From an uncultured Collinsella sp. (GTDB lineage Bacteria; Actinomycetota; Coriobacteriia; Coriobacteriales; Coriobacteriaceae): a stretch of DNA of 29,211 nt. Made by a program: the position numbers and the translations under genes. Of this stretch, positions 9,017-16,082 are shown piece after piece. The stretch covers positions 1-29,211 of the forward strand of contig UQIN01000026.1 of the NCBI GenBank assembly GCA_900541035.1. The letters are read 5' to 3'. Under the pieces are notes generated by a model, which saw nothing but the letters and a program-made list of their open reading frames with translations, was not told where the DNA came from and did no database searches. Position 1 is the stretch's first letter. The number at the start of each line of letters is the position of its first letter.

Positions 9017-10687
9017 ATGTCTCAAGAAACCATCCACGCGGCCGAGCGCGCCGCGGGACAGGTGAAGACCATGTCGACGTATGATCCGGACTCCGACCAG
9101 CTGCATGAGGAATGCGGCATTTTTGGTGTGTGGGCGCCCGATCGCGACGTGGCTCGACTGACGTACTTTGGCCTGCGTGCACTGCAGCACCGCGGCCAGG
9201 AATCGGCGGGAATCGCCGTGGGTGACGGCGGCACGGTTATGGTTCGCAAGGACCTGGGCCTGCTCGACCGCGTGTTCTCCAACGCCGACCTGTCGACGCT
9301 CTCCGGCCAGCTGGCCGTGGGCCACGTGCGCTATGGCACTGCCGGTGCCAAGAGCTGGGAAGCCTCGCAGCCGCATCTTTCTACCATCAACAGCGTCATT
9401 ATCGCGCTTGCTCACAACGGCACTCTGGTCAACACCGACGAGCTGCGCCGCCAGCTGATCGAGCTGGGCGTGCCGTTCCTCTCCAATTCGGATTCCGAGG
9501 TCGCGACCAAGCTTATCGGCTACTTTACCCAGCGTACGGGTCATCTGCGTGAGGGCATTCGCAAGACCATGGAGCTCGTGCGCGGCGGCTACGCCATGAC
9601 GCTCATCAACGAGCAGGCGCTCTACGCATTCCGCGATCCGCACGGCATTCGCCCGCTCGTGCTGGGCAAGCTGGTGGACGAGGGTCTGGACCAGGCCGAT
9701 GCCGCATCCGTTTCGCAGCTGCCCTCGCAAGACGGCGCCGCGACGGTCGACTCCGCCGTCCATGTCACGCGCGCCGGCGGCTGGGTCGTTGCTTCCGAGA
9801 CCTGCGCACTCGACATCGTGGGCGCCGAGTACGTCCGTGACGTCCGTCCCGGCGAGATCTTGCGCATCAGCGCCGAGGGTCTGGTATCCGAGCAGGGCGT
9901 GCCTGCAGCCGAAGAGCCCGCCAACTGCATCTTTGAGCAGGTCTACTTCGCCCGTCCCGACTCCATCATGAACGGCAAGAGCGTTTACGCCTGCCGTTAC
10001 GACATGGGTCGTCAGCTGGCACATGAGGAGCCCGTCGAGGCCGACCTGGTCATCGGCGTGCCCGACTCCGGCCTGCCGCCCGCGGAGGGGTATTCGCACG
10101 AGAGCGGTATTCCCTTTGGCGAGGGTCTTATCAAGAACCGCTACGTGGGCCGTACGTTTATCGAGCCTACGCAGGAGTTGCGCGCCATGGGCGTGCGCAT
10201 GAAGCTTAACCCGCTGCGCGACAACATCGAGGGCAAGCGCCTCGTCGTGATCGACGACTCCATCGTGCGTGGCACCACTATGGTGCAGCTCGTCAAGATG
10301 CTGCGCAACGCCGGCGCCAAGGAGATTCATATCCGCATCAACTCGCCCGAGGTCATCTGGCCGTGCTTCTACGGTATCGATACCGACGTGCAGTCGCAGC
10401 TTATCAGCGCCAACAAGACGGTCGACGAGATTTGCGAGTATATCGGCGCCGATTCGCTGGCCTTCCTTTCGGTCGAGGGCCTGCTTAAGGTCATGCCCAA
10501 GGGCGGTTACTGCGATGCGTGCTTTACCGGCCGCTACCCCGTGGCGATTCCCGAGAGCTTTGGCCGCGATAAGTTTATGGAGGGCTTTAAGCCCCGCAAC
10601 CTGGATAAGCCGCTGCACTTTGACGACGACGCCGTGGTCGAGAAATACGACGACCGCAGCTGGGAAGAGGAGCACGGCGAGGCCTAA
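9017..10687 (+). CDS. purF: Amidophosphoribosyltransferase (glutamine PRPP amidotransferase)
   Basis: PurF makes phosphoribosylamine from PRPP and glutamine, the first committed purine step. The protein has 556 aa. The N-terminal Ntn-hydrolase domain has Cys33 (EECGIFGVW) as the future N-terminal nucleophile, implying removal of a 32-residue propeptide. Other motifs are ALQHRGQESAGI, HNGTL and RDPHGIRPLVLG. The PRTase domain has the PRPP loop VVIDDSIVRGTT. Cys304 (NCIFEQVYFARPDS), Cys in WPCFYGID and CDAC near the C terminus match the four [4Fe-4S] ligands of Bacillus-type PurF, an oxygen-sensitive form. About 35 extra residues (roughly 219-253) separate the RPLVLG motif from WVVASETCA. ATG 9017 has GAGGGG upstream; M19 is a possible alternative giving a 14-residue propeptide. 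A terminator-like REP hairpin follows the stop codon. Confidence 0.97.
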   Translation: MSQETIHAAERAAGQVKTMSTYDPDSDQLHEECGIFGVWAPDRDVARLTYFGLRALQHRGQESAGIAVGDGGTVMVRKDLGLLDRVFSNADLSTLSGQLAVGHVRYGTAGAKSWEASQPHLSTINSVIIALAHNGTLVNTDELRRQLIELGVPFLSNSDSEVATKLIGYFTQRTGHLREGIRKTMELVRGGYAMTLINEQALYAFRDPHGIRPLVLGKLVDEGLDQADAASVSQLPSQDGAATVDSAVHVTRAGGWVVASETCALDIVGAEYVRDVRPGEILRISAEGLVSEQGVPAAEEPANCIFEQVYFARPDSIMNGKSVYACRYDMGRQLAHEEPVEADLVIGVPDSGLPPAEGYSHESGIPFGEGLIKNRYVGRTFIEPTQELRAMGVRMKLNPLRDNIEGKRLVVIDDSIVRGTTMVQLVKMLRNAGAKEIHIRINSPEVIWPCFYGIDTDVQSQLISANKTVDEICEYIGADSLAFLSVEGLLKVMPKGGYCDACFTGRYPVAIPESFGRDKFMEGFKPRNLDKPLHFDDDAVVEKYDDRSWEEEHGEA

Positions 10688-10689
10688 AG

Positions 10690-10726
10690 CCTGCCATGTA
10701 GGGACAGGTTTATTCTGGTAGGTTTT
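10690..10726 (+). terminator. REP-like terminator hairpin after purF (GGGACAGG loop)
   Basis: CCTGCCA (10690-10696) pairs with TGGTAGG (10716-10722) with one G-U wobble, and TTTTA follows. The loop contains GGGACAGGTTTATT. The hairpin starts 3 nt after the purF stop. The same hairpin recurs at 21929-21967 (plus) and 22088-22126 (minus), so it is a dispersed repeat that also fits an intrinsic terminator. Confidence 0.7.
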
Positions 10727-10749
10727 ACCTGCTGTTTTGTTGATATGAC

Positions 10750-10774
10750 GGCGTGTGCTGTTATGGCACACGCC
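10750..10774. repeat. 9-bp hairpin between purF and purM
   Basis: GGCGTGTGC (10750-10758) and GCACACGCC (10766-10774) form a perfect stem with a 7-nt loop. No T-run follows. It lies in the 156-bp gap between purF and purM and could moderate read-through or stabilise RNA. Confidence 0.6.
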
Positions 10775-10843
10775 GAAATGAACGCAACTATGAGCACCGT
10801 TTGGCGCCCGCGCGGCGGACGGTAGTGGGAGAGGAAGGCTCAG

Positions 10844-11947
10844 ATGAGCGACAGCAAGCATGTGACGTATGAGGATGCCGGCGTCGATACCGCTGAGGGC
10901 GGCCGCGCCGTCGACGCTATTAAGCAAATGGTTAAGGACACCAACCGTCCCGAGGTCATCGGCGGCATCGGTGGCTTCGGTGGCCTGTTCTCGGCCGCCG
11001 CGCTTAAGGATATGGAAGACCCGATTCTGATTAGCGGTACCGACGGCGTGGGCACCAAGCTCGTGCTCGCTCAGATCATGGACCGTCACGAGACGGTGGG
11101 CCAGGACCTGGTCGCCATGTGCGTCAACGACATTTTGGCTTCGGGCGCCGAGCCGCTGTTCTTCCTGGACTACGTTGCCATCGGCCACATCGAGGCCGAG
11201 CACATGGCAAAGATCATCAAGGGCGTGGCCGACGGCTGCAAGCTCGCGGGCTGCGCGCTCGTGGGCGGCGAGATGGCCGAGCACCCGGGCGTCATGGCTC
11301 CGGCCGACTACGACCTTGCCGGCTTTACCGTGGGCGTCGTCGACCGTCCCAAGATGCTCGACCCCGCGAATGTCCGTCCAGGCGACGTGATCCTGGGCCT
11401 GCCTTCCACCGGCGTGCACTCCAACGGCTACTCGCTCGTGCGCAAGGTCATCGGCGTCGACGGCATTAAGCCGGGCACGCCCGAGGCCGCCGCTAAGGCC
11501 GAAGAGCTGAGCCGCCCGCTCGAGGAGCTCGGTGGCGCATCGCTGGCTGACGCTCTGCTGGCCCCCACGCGCATCTATGTCAAGCCGATTCTGGAGCTGC
11601 TGCGCGGTGGCGCTCCGGTGCACGCCATCGCCCATATCACTGGCGGCGGTATTACCGAGAACCTCAACCGCGCGCTCGCCGACGACGTCGACGCCGTGGT
11701 CACCCGCAACGGCGCCGAGATGGGTTGGGACGTTCCGCCCGTCATCACCTACGTGTCGCGCCAGGCCGAGCTCGCGCCCAACGAGGCATGCAAGACCTTC
11801 AACATGGGCGTTGGCCTGTGCCTGATCGTCGCCCCCGAGGACGAGGCTGCCGTGACCGAGGCCCTGGTCGCGCTGGGCGAGAAGCCGTTCCGCGTGGGCG
11901 AGTGCGTCGAGGGCTCCGGTAAGGTCGTGTACTCCGATGAGCGCTAA
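10844..11947 (+). CDS. purM: Phosphoribosylformylglycinamidine cyclo-ligase (AIR synthetase)
   Basis: PurM closes the imidazole ring of FGAM with ATP to give AIR, the substrate that PurK/PurE act on. The protein has 367 aa, a little over the roughly 345 typical. The family motifs are present in order: ATP-lid/N-terminal DAGVDTAEGG, GIGGFGGLF, ISGTDGVGTKLVLA, MCVNDILASGAEPLFFLDY, GGEMAEHPGVM, GLPSTGVHSNGYSLVRKV and AHITGGGITENLNR. ATG 10844 is preceded by GAGGAAGG. The end overlaps the purN start by 11 bp, so the two are translationally coupled. It probably has its own promoter in the gap after purF or depends on read-through past the REP hairpin. Confidence 0.97.
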   Translation: MSDSKHVTYEDAGVDTAEGGRAVDAIKQMVKDTNRPEVIGGIGGFGGLFSAAALKDMEDPILISGTDGVGTKLVLAQIMDRHETVGQDLVAMCVNDILASGAEPLFFLDYVAIGHIEAEHMAKIIKGVADGCKLAGCALVGGEMAEHPGVMAPADYDLAGFTVGVVDRPKMLDPANVRPGDVILGLPSTGVHSNGYSLVRKVIGVDGIKPGTPEAAAKAEELSRPLEELGGASLADALLAPTRIYVKPILELLRGGAPVHAIAHITGGGITENLNRALADDVDAVVTRNGAEMGWDVPPVITYVSRQAELAPNEACKTFNMGVGLCLIVAPEDEAAVTEALVALGEKPFRVGECVEGSGKVVYSDER

Positions 11948-12638
11948 CGAGCAGATGGCTGCTGCCGCGAGCCTGGGCTTTGTGCCCTACACCCGTCCGA
12001 CCGGCACCGATACGGCCGAGCCGCTCAAGATCGGTGTGCTCATCAGCGGTTCGGGTACCAACCTGCAGGCGCTGATCGATCTGATCGCCGCCGGCAAGCT
12101 CAACGCTTCGATTGAGCTTGTGGTGTCGAGCCGTCCTTCGGCTAAGGGTTTGCAGCGCGCTGAGCGCGCGGGCATCCAGACGCTCACGCTGTCCAAGGAT
12201 GTCTATGCCGACCCCATCGCCGCCGACGAGATCATCGCGCACGAGCTGCTCGAGCGCGGCTGCGAATATGTGGTCATGGCCGGTTACATGCGCATGGTGC
12301 ACACGCCGCTGCTGGCGGCGTTTCCCAACCGCGTGGTCAACTTGCATCCGGCACTGCTGCCGAGCTTTACCGGCGCGCATGCGATCGACGATGCCTTTGC
12401 GCGCGGCGTCAAGGTAACCGGTGTGACCGTGCACTTTGCCAACGAGATCTACGACAACGGCCCCATCATCGCCCAGCGCGCGCTGGCTGTCGGGGAGGGC
12501 TGGGATGTCGACACGCTCGAGGAGCACATCCATGCGATTGAGCACGTGCTGTATCCCGAGGTCGTGCAAATGCTCGCCGACGGCCGCGTCCACGTGCTGG
12601 AGAGCGGCAAGGTCGCAATTGACGCGCCTCGCGGCTAG
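11937..12638 (+). CDS. purN: Phosphoribosylglycinamide formyltransferase
   Basis: PurN transfers a formyl group from 10-formyl-THF to GAR, giving FGAR. The protein has 233 aa; the domain starts near residue 30 (KIGVLISGSGTNLQALID), so it has about 28 extra N-terminal residues. Catalytic Asn and His are in VNLHPALLPSF, and the catalytic Asp is in YDNGPIIAQ. GVTVHF fits the formyl-folate site. ATG 11937 lies inside the end of purM in another frame; no strong Shine-Dalgarno is evident, so translation is probably coupled to purM. An ATG at 11955 would shorten the extension by six residues. A terminator follows at 12669. Confidence 0.96.
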   Translation: MSANEQMAAAASLGFVPYTRPTGTDTAEPLKIGVLISGSGTNLQALIDLIAAGKLNASIELVVSSRPSAKGLQRAERAGIQTLTLSKDVYADPIAADEIIAHELLERGCEYVVMAGYMRMVHTPLLAAFPNRVVNLHPALLPSFTGAHAIDDAFARGVKVTGVTVHFANEIYDNGPIIAQRALAVGEGWDVDTLEEHIHAIEHVLYPEVVQMLADGRVHVLESGKVAIDAPRG

Positions 12639-12668
12639 CGGCGCACAGTACAATTTAGCCGAGTAGTC

Positions 12669-12712
12669 AGGGTGGTCATTGGCGCCAAGGCGCACGTGGC
12701 CACCCTTTGTTT
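12669..12712 (+). terminator. Terminator after purN
   Basis: AGGGTGGTCA (12669-12678) pairs with TGGCCACCCT (12697-12706), with one G-U pair. An 18-nt inner section contains GGCGCC, and TTTGTTT follows. It would end the purMN transcript. Confidence 0.75.
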
Positions 12713-12718
12713 GGGTAG

Positions 12719-12776
12719 TCACCTGCGACGTTCTTTAACGGCTAGTCATTTAAGAACGTCCCCGATGGCTAGGTGA
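12719..12776. repeat. Nested inverted repeat upstream of the EIIA gene
   Basis: The outer arms TCACCT (12719-12724) and AGGTGA (12771-12776) enclose the inner arms GACGTTCTT (12727-12735) and AAGAACGTC (12752-12760), all perfect. TAGTCA occurs at 12664, 12717 and 12743 in the same region. The right outer arm touches the Shine-Dalgarno region of the EIIA gene. It may be a hairpin that affects EIIA expression or one of the dispersed GAACGTCC-containing repeats (another GAACGTCCC is at 13296). Confidence 0.6.
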
Positions 12777-12789
12777 GAGAGGTGAGCGC

Positions 12790-13254
12790 ATGGCGGATAA
12801 CGAAGCGCTGTTTACGCCTGAGCTGGTGTTTTTTGATTGGGAGTGTGCGACGCCGGATGAGGTGTTTGCGCGACTCGAGGGCGAGCTCGCTCCGCGTGGC
12901 TACATTGCGCCCGGTTGGCTCGACGCCGTTCGCACACGTGAGGACGCCTATCCCACGGGTCTCGCTATGCCGGCGGCAAACATCGCCATTCCGCATACCG
13001 ATCCGGGATTTGTGGCCAAGCCCTATATCGCGGTGGTAAAGCCCGCCGCACCTGTGACGTTCAACGCGATGGCGGGCATGGGCGCCCCGGTGCCGGCGCA
13101 GATCGTCATCAACCTGGGCATTGCCGAGCCGGGCGGCCAGGTCGAGGCCCTACAAGCGCTTATGAATATCTTTATGGATGCCGATGCCGCAGCCGATGTA
13201 CTCGGCCAAACCACGCCGCAGGGCATGGTCGACGCCGTCCGTCGCCACTTTTAA
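12790..13254 (+). CDS. PTS EIIA-type protein (fructose/galactitol EIIA fold), standalone
   Basis: The protein has 154 aa, a complete single EIIA domain. EDAYPTGLAMPAANIAIPHTD matches the EIIA type 2 core, with His69 of IPHTD as the phosphorylation site. The pattern YPTGL...IPHTD is closest to galactitol-type (GatA-like) EIIA. EIIA normally passes phosphate from HPr to EIIB. No EIIB, EIIC or sugar-metabolism gene is adjacent, so it may serve a transporter elsewhere or act as a regulator. ATG 12790 has GAGAGGTG upstream. It is probably transcribed alone: a terminator and an inverted repeat precede it and repeats follow it. Confidence 0.85.
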   Translation: MADNEALFTPELVFFDWECATPDEVFARLEGELAPRGYIAPGWLDAVRTREDAYPTGLAMPAANIAIPHTDPGFVAKPYIAVVKPAAPVTFNAMAGMGAPVPAQIVINLGIAEPGGQVEALQALMNIFMDADAAADVLGQTTPQGMVDAVRRHF

Positions 13255-13264
13255 GACCGGCACT

Positions 13265-13343
13265 TGGGGACTGTCCCTAACTTCCGGCCTAAAAGGAACG
13301 TCCCTAACTGCCGGGTCTGTCCCCTTTGCACCAAAATGGTGCA
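13265..13343. repeat. Intergenic repeat cluster downstream of the EIIA gene
   Basis: GTCCCTAACTTCCGG (13273-13287) is repeated as GTCCCTAACTGCCGG (13300-13314), 14 of 15 identical, at a 27-bp interval. CTGTCCC, the complement of the GGGACAG core seen in the other REP-like hairpins, occurs at 13271 and 13317. TGCACCA-AAA-TGGTGCA (13327-13343) is a perfect palindrome, and ATGCACCA recurs near 13360. This fills the gap before the foldase gene; no small gene is supported. Confidence 0.7.
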
Positions 13344-13434
13344 GATTAACCCGTCCCCCATGCACCAGGTGTGCCGCGGGGGCTGCGTTGTGACACAATG
13401 GCGTTTGTTCGATTCGTGATGCGAAAGGCCAAAC

Positions 13435-14658
13435 ATGGCAAATAAGAAAAAGAACCCCGAGGTCGCGCCGACGTCCGAGCAACGGTCCCGCGCCGCCTCC
13501 AGCTCTCGTAAAAAGCAGCGCAAGACCTATGTGTCCAAGACCGTCAAGATTGTCCTGGTGGTTATCGGCGTGCTGGCGATGCTGCTCTCCGTCTCGGCCA
13601 TGGCGTGCTCCGGCCTGATGTCGCAGACCGAAAGTGCCAGCTCGGGCTATAAGCTTACTGGTGGCGTGGCTGCCACCATCAACGGCACCAACCTCACCGA
13701 GGACACCGTGACCAAGCAGATCATGAGCATGCGCACGTCCTACGGCTACACCAAGGACAAGGACTGGGCACAGTACCTGGTCGACAACGACCTCACACCC
13801 AAGAAGTACCGCAAACAGCTCATCGACTCCTACGCGCAGCAGATCCTGCTTCAGCAGGCGCAGAAGGAAAACGGCGTGACCGTCTCGGACGAGGAGGTCG
13901 AGAAGGCTTGGAAGGACGCCTGCAAGAGTGCCGGCGGCGCCAAAGCCTTTAAGAAGACGCTTAAGACCTATGGCTACACCGAGGACACCTACAAGGACTC
14001 GCTCAAGGAGAGCCTGGCGCAGCAAAAGCTCAAGGATGCCGTGGCACCCACCAGCAAGCCCAAGGACAGCGAGATTGTCGATTACATCAACGAGAACCTG
14101 TCCAACTACAATGACGCCCGTCGCTCGTCGAATATTCTGATCAAGGTCGATTCCGACGCTTCCGACGAGGACAAGGCTGCCGCCAAGGCCAAGGCGCAGG
14201 AGTGCCTGGACAAGATCAACTCCGGCGAGCTGAGCTTTGAGGATGCCGTGGAGCAGTACTCCGACGATACCGGCTCCAAGGATAAGAAGGGCGATGTGGG
14301 CTGGGACAAGCTCACCACCTTCGTCGACAGCTACCAGGCGGCGCTCGAGGGGCTCAACAAGGGCGATGTGAGCGACGTCGTCGAGTCGACCTATGGTTAT
14401 CACATCATCAAGTGCACCGACTACTTCCATGTCGATAATCAGGTCGATGACATTAAGCAGGTGCCCAAGGAGATCAAGAAGTACGTCTCCAACGTGGTGA
14501 AGACGCAGGCGGCAAGCACCGCGTACAGCGAGTGGCTGGAGCAGTACAAGAAGGACGCCGACATCACCGTTAACCCCATGCCCAAGGACGTGCCGTACAA
14601 CGTCAGCCTGAAGGGCGTCACCAAGAGTTCGACCGACGATTCGTCGACGACTGAGTAA
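13435..14658 (+). CDS. Membrane-anchored peptidyl-prolyl isomerase (parvulin/PrsA-SurA type foldase)
   Basis: The protein has 407 aa and probably helps fold exported proteins outside the membrane. A basic cytosolic head of about 36 residues (KKKNPE..., SSRKKQRK) precedes one membrane span (about 37-58, VKIVLVVIGVLAMLLSV). A helical SurA-N-like region (about 70-215) is rich in Lys, Gln and Asp. The rotamase domain (about 228-330) has SSNILIKVDS, SGELSFEDAVEQYSDD, KKGDVGW, LNKGDVSDVVES and YGYHIIKCTD, all typical of parvulins. The C terminus ends in a Ser/Thr/Asp tail. A cysteine follows the span (SAMACSG) but does not match a good lipobox, so a transmembrane anchor is more likely than lipidation. 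ATG 13435 follows GCGAAAGGCC. YqeY follows after 54 bp. Confidence 0.88.
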   Translation: MANKKKNPEVAPTSEQRSRAASSSRKKQRKTYVSKTVKIVLVVIGVLAMLLSVSAMACSGLMSQTESASSGYKLTGGVAATINGTNLTEDTVTKQIMSMRTSYGYTKDKDWAQYLVDNDLTPKKYRKQLIDSYAQQILLQQAQKENGVTVSDEEVEKAWKDACKSAGGAKAFKKTLKTYGYTEDTYKDSLKESLAQQKLKDAVAPTSKPKDSEIVDYINENLSNYNDARRSSNILIKVDSDASDEDKAAAKAKAQECLDKINSGELSFEDAVEQYSDDTGSKDKKGDVGWDKLTTFVDSYQAALEGLNKGDVSDVVESTYGYHIIKCTDYFHVDNQVDDIKQVPKEIKKYVSNVVKTQAASTAYSEWLEQYKKDADITVNPMPKDVPYNVSLKGVTKSSTDDSSTTE

Positions 14659-14663
14659 TCATG

Positions 14664-14689
14664 GGGCGGCGCTCGTGCGAGTGCCGCCC
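14664..14689. repeat. Hairpin between the foldase and yqeY genes
   Basis: GGGCGGC (14664-14670) pairs with GCCGCCC (14683-14689), with an inner CTCG-TG-CGAG extension. It has no T-run and lies 6 nt after the foldase stop. It may set different mRNA levels for the two genes. Confidence 0.6.
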
Positions 14690-14712
14690 GCACTATTGAG
14701 GAGGATTTGCAG

Positions 14713-15156
14713 ATGACCAACGAAGAGCTGCAGAAGGAAATGATTTCGGCCATGAAGGCCAAGGACAAGGTTCGCCTGTCTATCATTCGCCAGGTTAAGG
14801 CCGAGGTGAAGAACATCGAGGTTAACGAGCGTCGTGATGTGACCGAGGAAGACGTCAACAGCATGATCAAGCGTCTGATTAAGCAGACGAGCGAGACGCT
14901 GGAGATGTCCATTAAGGCCGGTACCGACCAGGAGCGTACCGACAACCTGACCGAGCAGGTCAAGATTCTGGAGAGCCTGCTGCCCGCGCAGGTTTCGGGC
15001 GAGGAGCTCGAGGCTCTGATCGAGCAGGTCATCGCCGAGCTGGGCGCCACGTCCAAGAAGCAGATGGGCCAGGTTATGGGCGCACTCGGCAAGGCCACCG
15101 GCGGCAACTTCGACAAGCCGGCAGCAGCAAAGATCGTCGGCGCAAAGCTTGCGTAG
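14713..15156 (+). CDS. GatB/YqeY domain protein
   Basis: The protein has 147 aa, the full length of YqeY-type proteins, which share the C-terminal domain of the GatB amidotransferase subunit and are thought to interact with tRNA. The first half is a helical, charged repeat (MKAKDKVRLSIIRQVKAEVKNIE) and the second half has ILESLLPAQVSGEELEALI and GQVMGALGKATGG, the hallmark tail. ATG 14713 has GAGGAGG about 8 nt upstream; an upstream TTG at 14707 is less likely. Its precise cellular role is not known. A terminator follows. Confidence 0.9.
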   Translation: MTNEELQKEMISAMKAKDKVRLSIIRQVKAEVKNIEVNERRDVTEEDVNSMIKRLIKQTSETLEMSIKAGTDQERTDNLTEQVKILESLLPAQVSGEELEALIEQVIAELGATSKKQMGQVMGALGKATGGNFDKPAAAKIVGAKLA

Positions 15157-15183
15157 GGGCCGAGCGGTACATAGTTGATGTTG

Positions 15184-15216
15184 AGGGGCGTGGCCGTCAT
15201 GGTCGCGCCCCTTTTT
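15184..15216 (+). terminator. Intrinsic terminator after yqeY
   Basis: AGGGGCG (15184-15190) pairs with CGCCCCT (15206-15212), with further partial pairing inside (TGGCC, GGTCG), and TTTTT runs to 15216. A CTGTCCCC motif (15223-15230) of the REP type follows. Confidence 0.85.
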
Positions 15217-15301
15217 GCTGGGCTGTCCCCAATGAGTGGGTGGAAGGTTGCGGGTTCTTTACGGGGATGTAGCGTGGGCTGCGGAAACGTGGTTCTTTCC
15301 G

Positions 15302-15307
15302 TACAAT
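15302..15307 (+). promoter_or_regulatory. Possible promoter -10 of the amino-acid ABC operon
   Basis: TACAAT at 15302-15307 lies 35 bp upstream of the ATPase start and resembles the -10 candidates of carAB and prs. No convincing -35 is seen at the proper distance. Confidence 0.35.
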
Positions 15308-15342
15308 AGTTCAACTCGTGTAAACGCAGGGAAGGGACATTC

Positions 15343-16074
15343 ATGGCAGACATGATCGAGATCAAGCATCTCAACAAGTACTTTGGCGACCTGCATGTGC
15401 TCAAAGATATCAATCTCACCGTCAAGCGCGGCGAGAAGCTCGTAATGATCGGGCCTTCCGGCTCGGGTAAGTCGACGCTCATCCGTTGCGTCGATTATCT
15501 GGAGGAGCCCACGTCGGGCGAGGTCGTCATCGACGGTACGCCGCTCACCAAGAAGAATCACCTGGAGATGGCTCGTAAGTATAGTTCCATGGTGTTTCAG
15601 CAGTTCAACCTGTATCCCAACATGACGGTGCTGGGCAACCTGACGCTCGCGCCCATCAAGCTGCAAAAGAAGAGCAAGGAGGAGGCGACCGAGATCGCCA
15701 TCGCCGCACTCAAGCGCGTCGGCATGGCTCATAAGGCCGGCGAGTATCCGCAGAATCTCTCGGGTGGTCAGCAACAGCGCATCGCCATCGCCCGTGCTCT
15801 GTGCACCAAGCAGCCCATCATTCTGTTTGACGAGCCGACCTCGGCGCTCGACCCCGAGATGGTCCAGGAGGTTCTGGACGTTATGATTGAGCTCGCGCAG
15901 GAGGACATCACCATGATCTGCGTGACGCACGAGATGGGCTTTGCGCGCCAGGTGGCCGACCGCGTCATCTTTATGGAGGACGGCCGCATTCTGGAGGAGG
16001 GCACGCCCGAGCACTTCTTCGATAACCCCGAGAACCCGCGCTGCCGCGAGTTTCTGTCCAAGATTTTGCACTAG
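15343..16074 (+). CDS. Amino-acid ABC transporter ATP-binding protein (GlnQ/GluA type)
   Basis: This is the cytosolic ATPase of a polar amino-acid importer. The protein has 243 aa, a standard single domain. It has Walker A GPSGSGKST (near residues 39-47), Q-loop VFQQFNLYPNMTV, signature LSGGQQQRIAIARAL, Walker B IILFDEPTSALDPE and the H-loop VTHEMGFAR, all intact. The FQQFNL and THEMGFAR details are typical of the glutamine/glutamate subfamily. ATG 15343 is preceded by GGGAAGGG. The binding protein and both permeases follow on the same strand, making a four-gene importer operon with short gaps. Confidence 0.95.
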   Translation: MADMIEIKHLNKYFGDLHVLKDINLTVKRGEKLVMIGPSGSGKSTLIRCVDYLEEPTSGEVVIDGTPLTKKNHLEMARKYSSMVFQQFNLYPNMTVLGNLTLAPIKLQKKSKEEATEIAIAALKRVGMAHKAGEYPQNLSGGQQQRIAIARALCTKQPIILFDEPTSALDPEMVQEVLDVMIELAQEDITMICVTHEMGFARQVADRVIFMEDGRILEEGTPEHFFDNPENPRCREFLSKILH

Positions 16075-16082
16075 GTGCGGTG

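Noticed and set aside
8939..11635. Very long open frame on the minus strand opposite purF and purM
   Set aside because: It is a shadow of GC-rich codon bias; the plus-strand frames encode clear enzymes and the antisense protein has no recognisable domain.
13591..13614. Lipoprotein signal in the foldase (SAMAC)
   Set aside because: The residues before Cys do not fit a lipobox, and the span follows a long basic head, so a membrane anchor is likelier.
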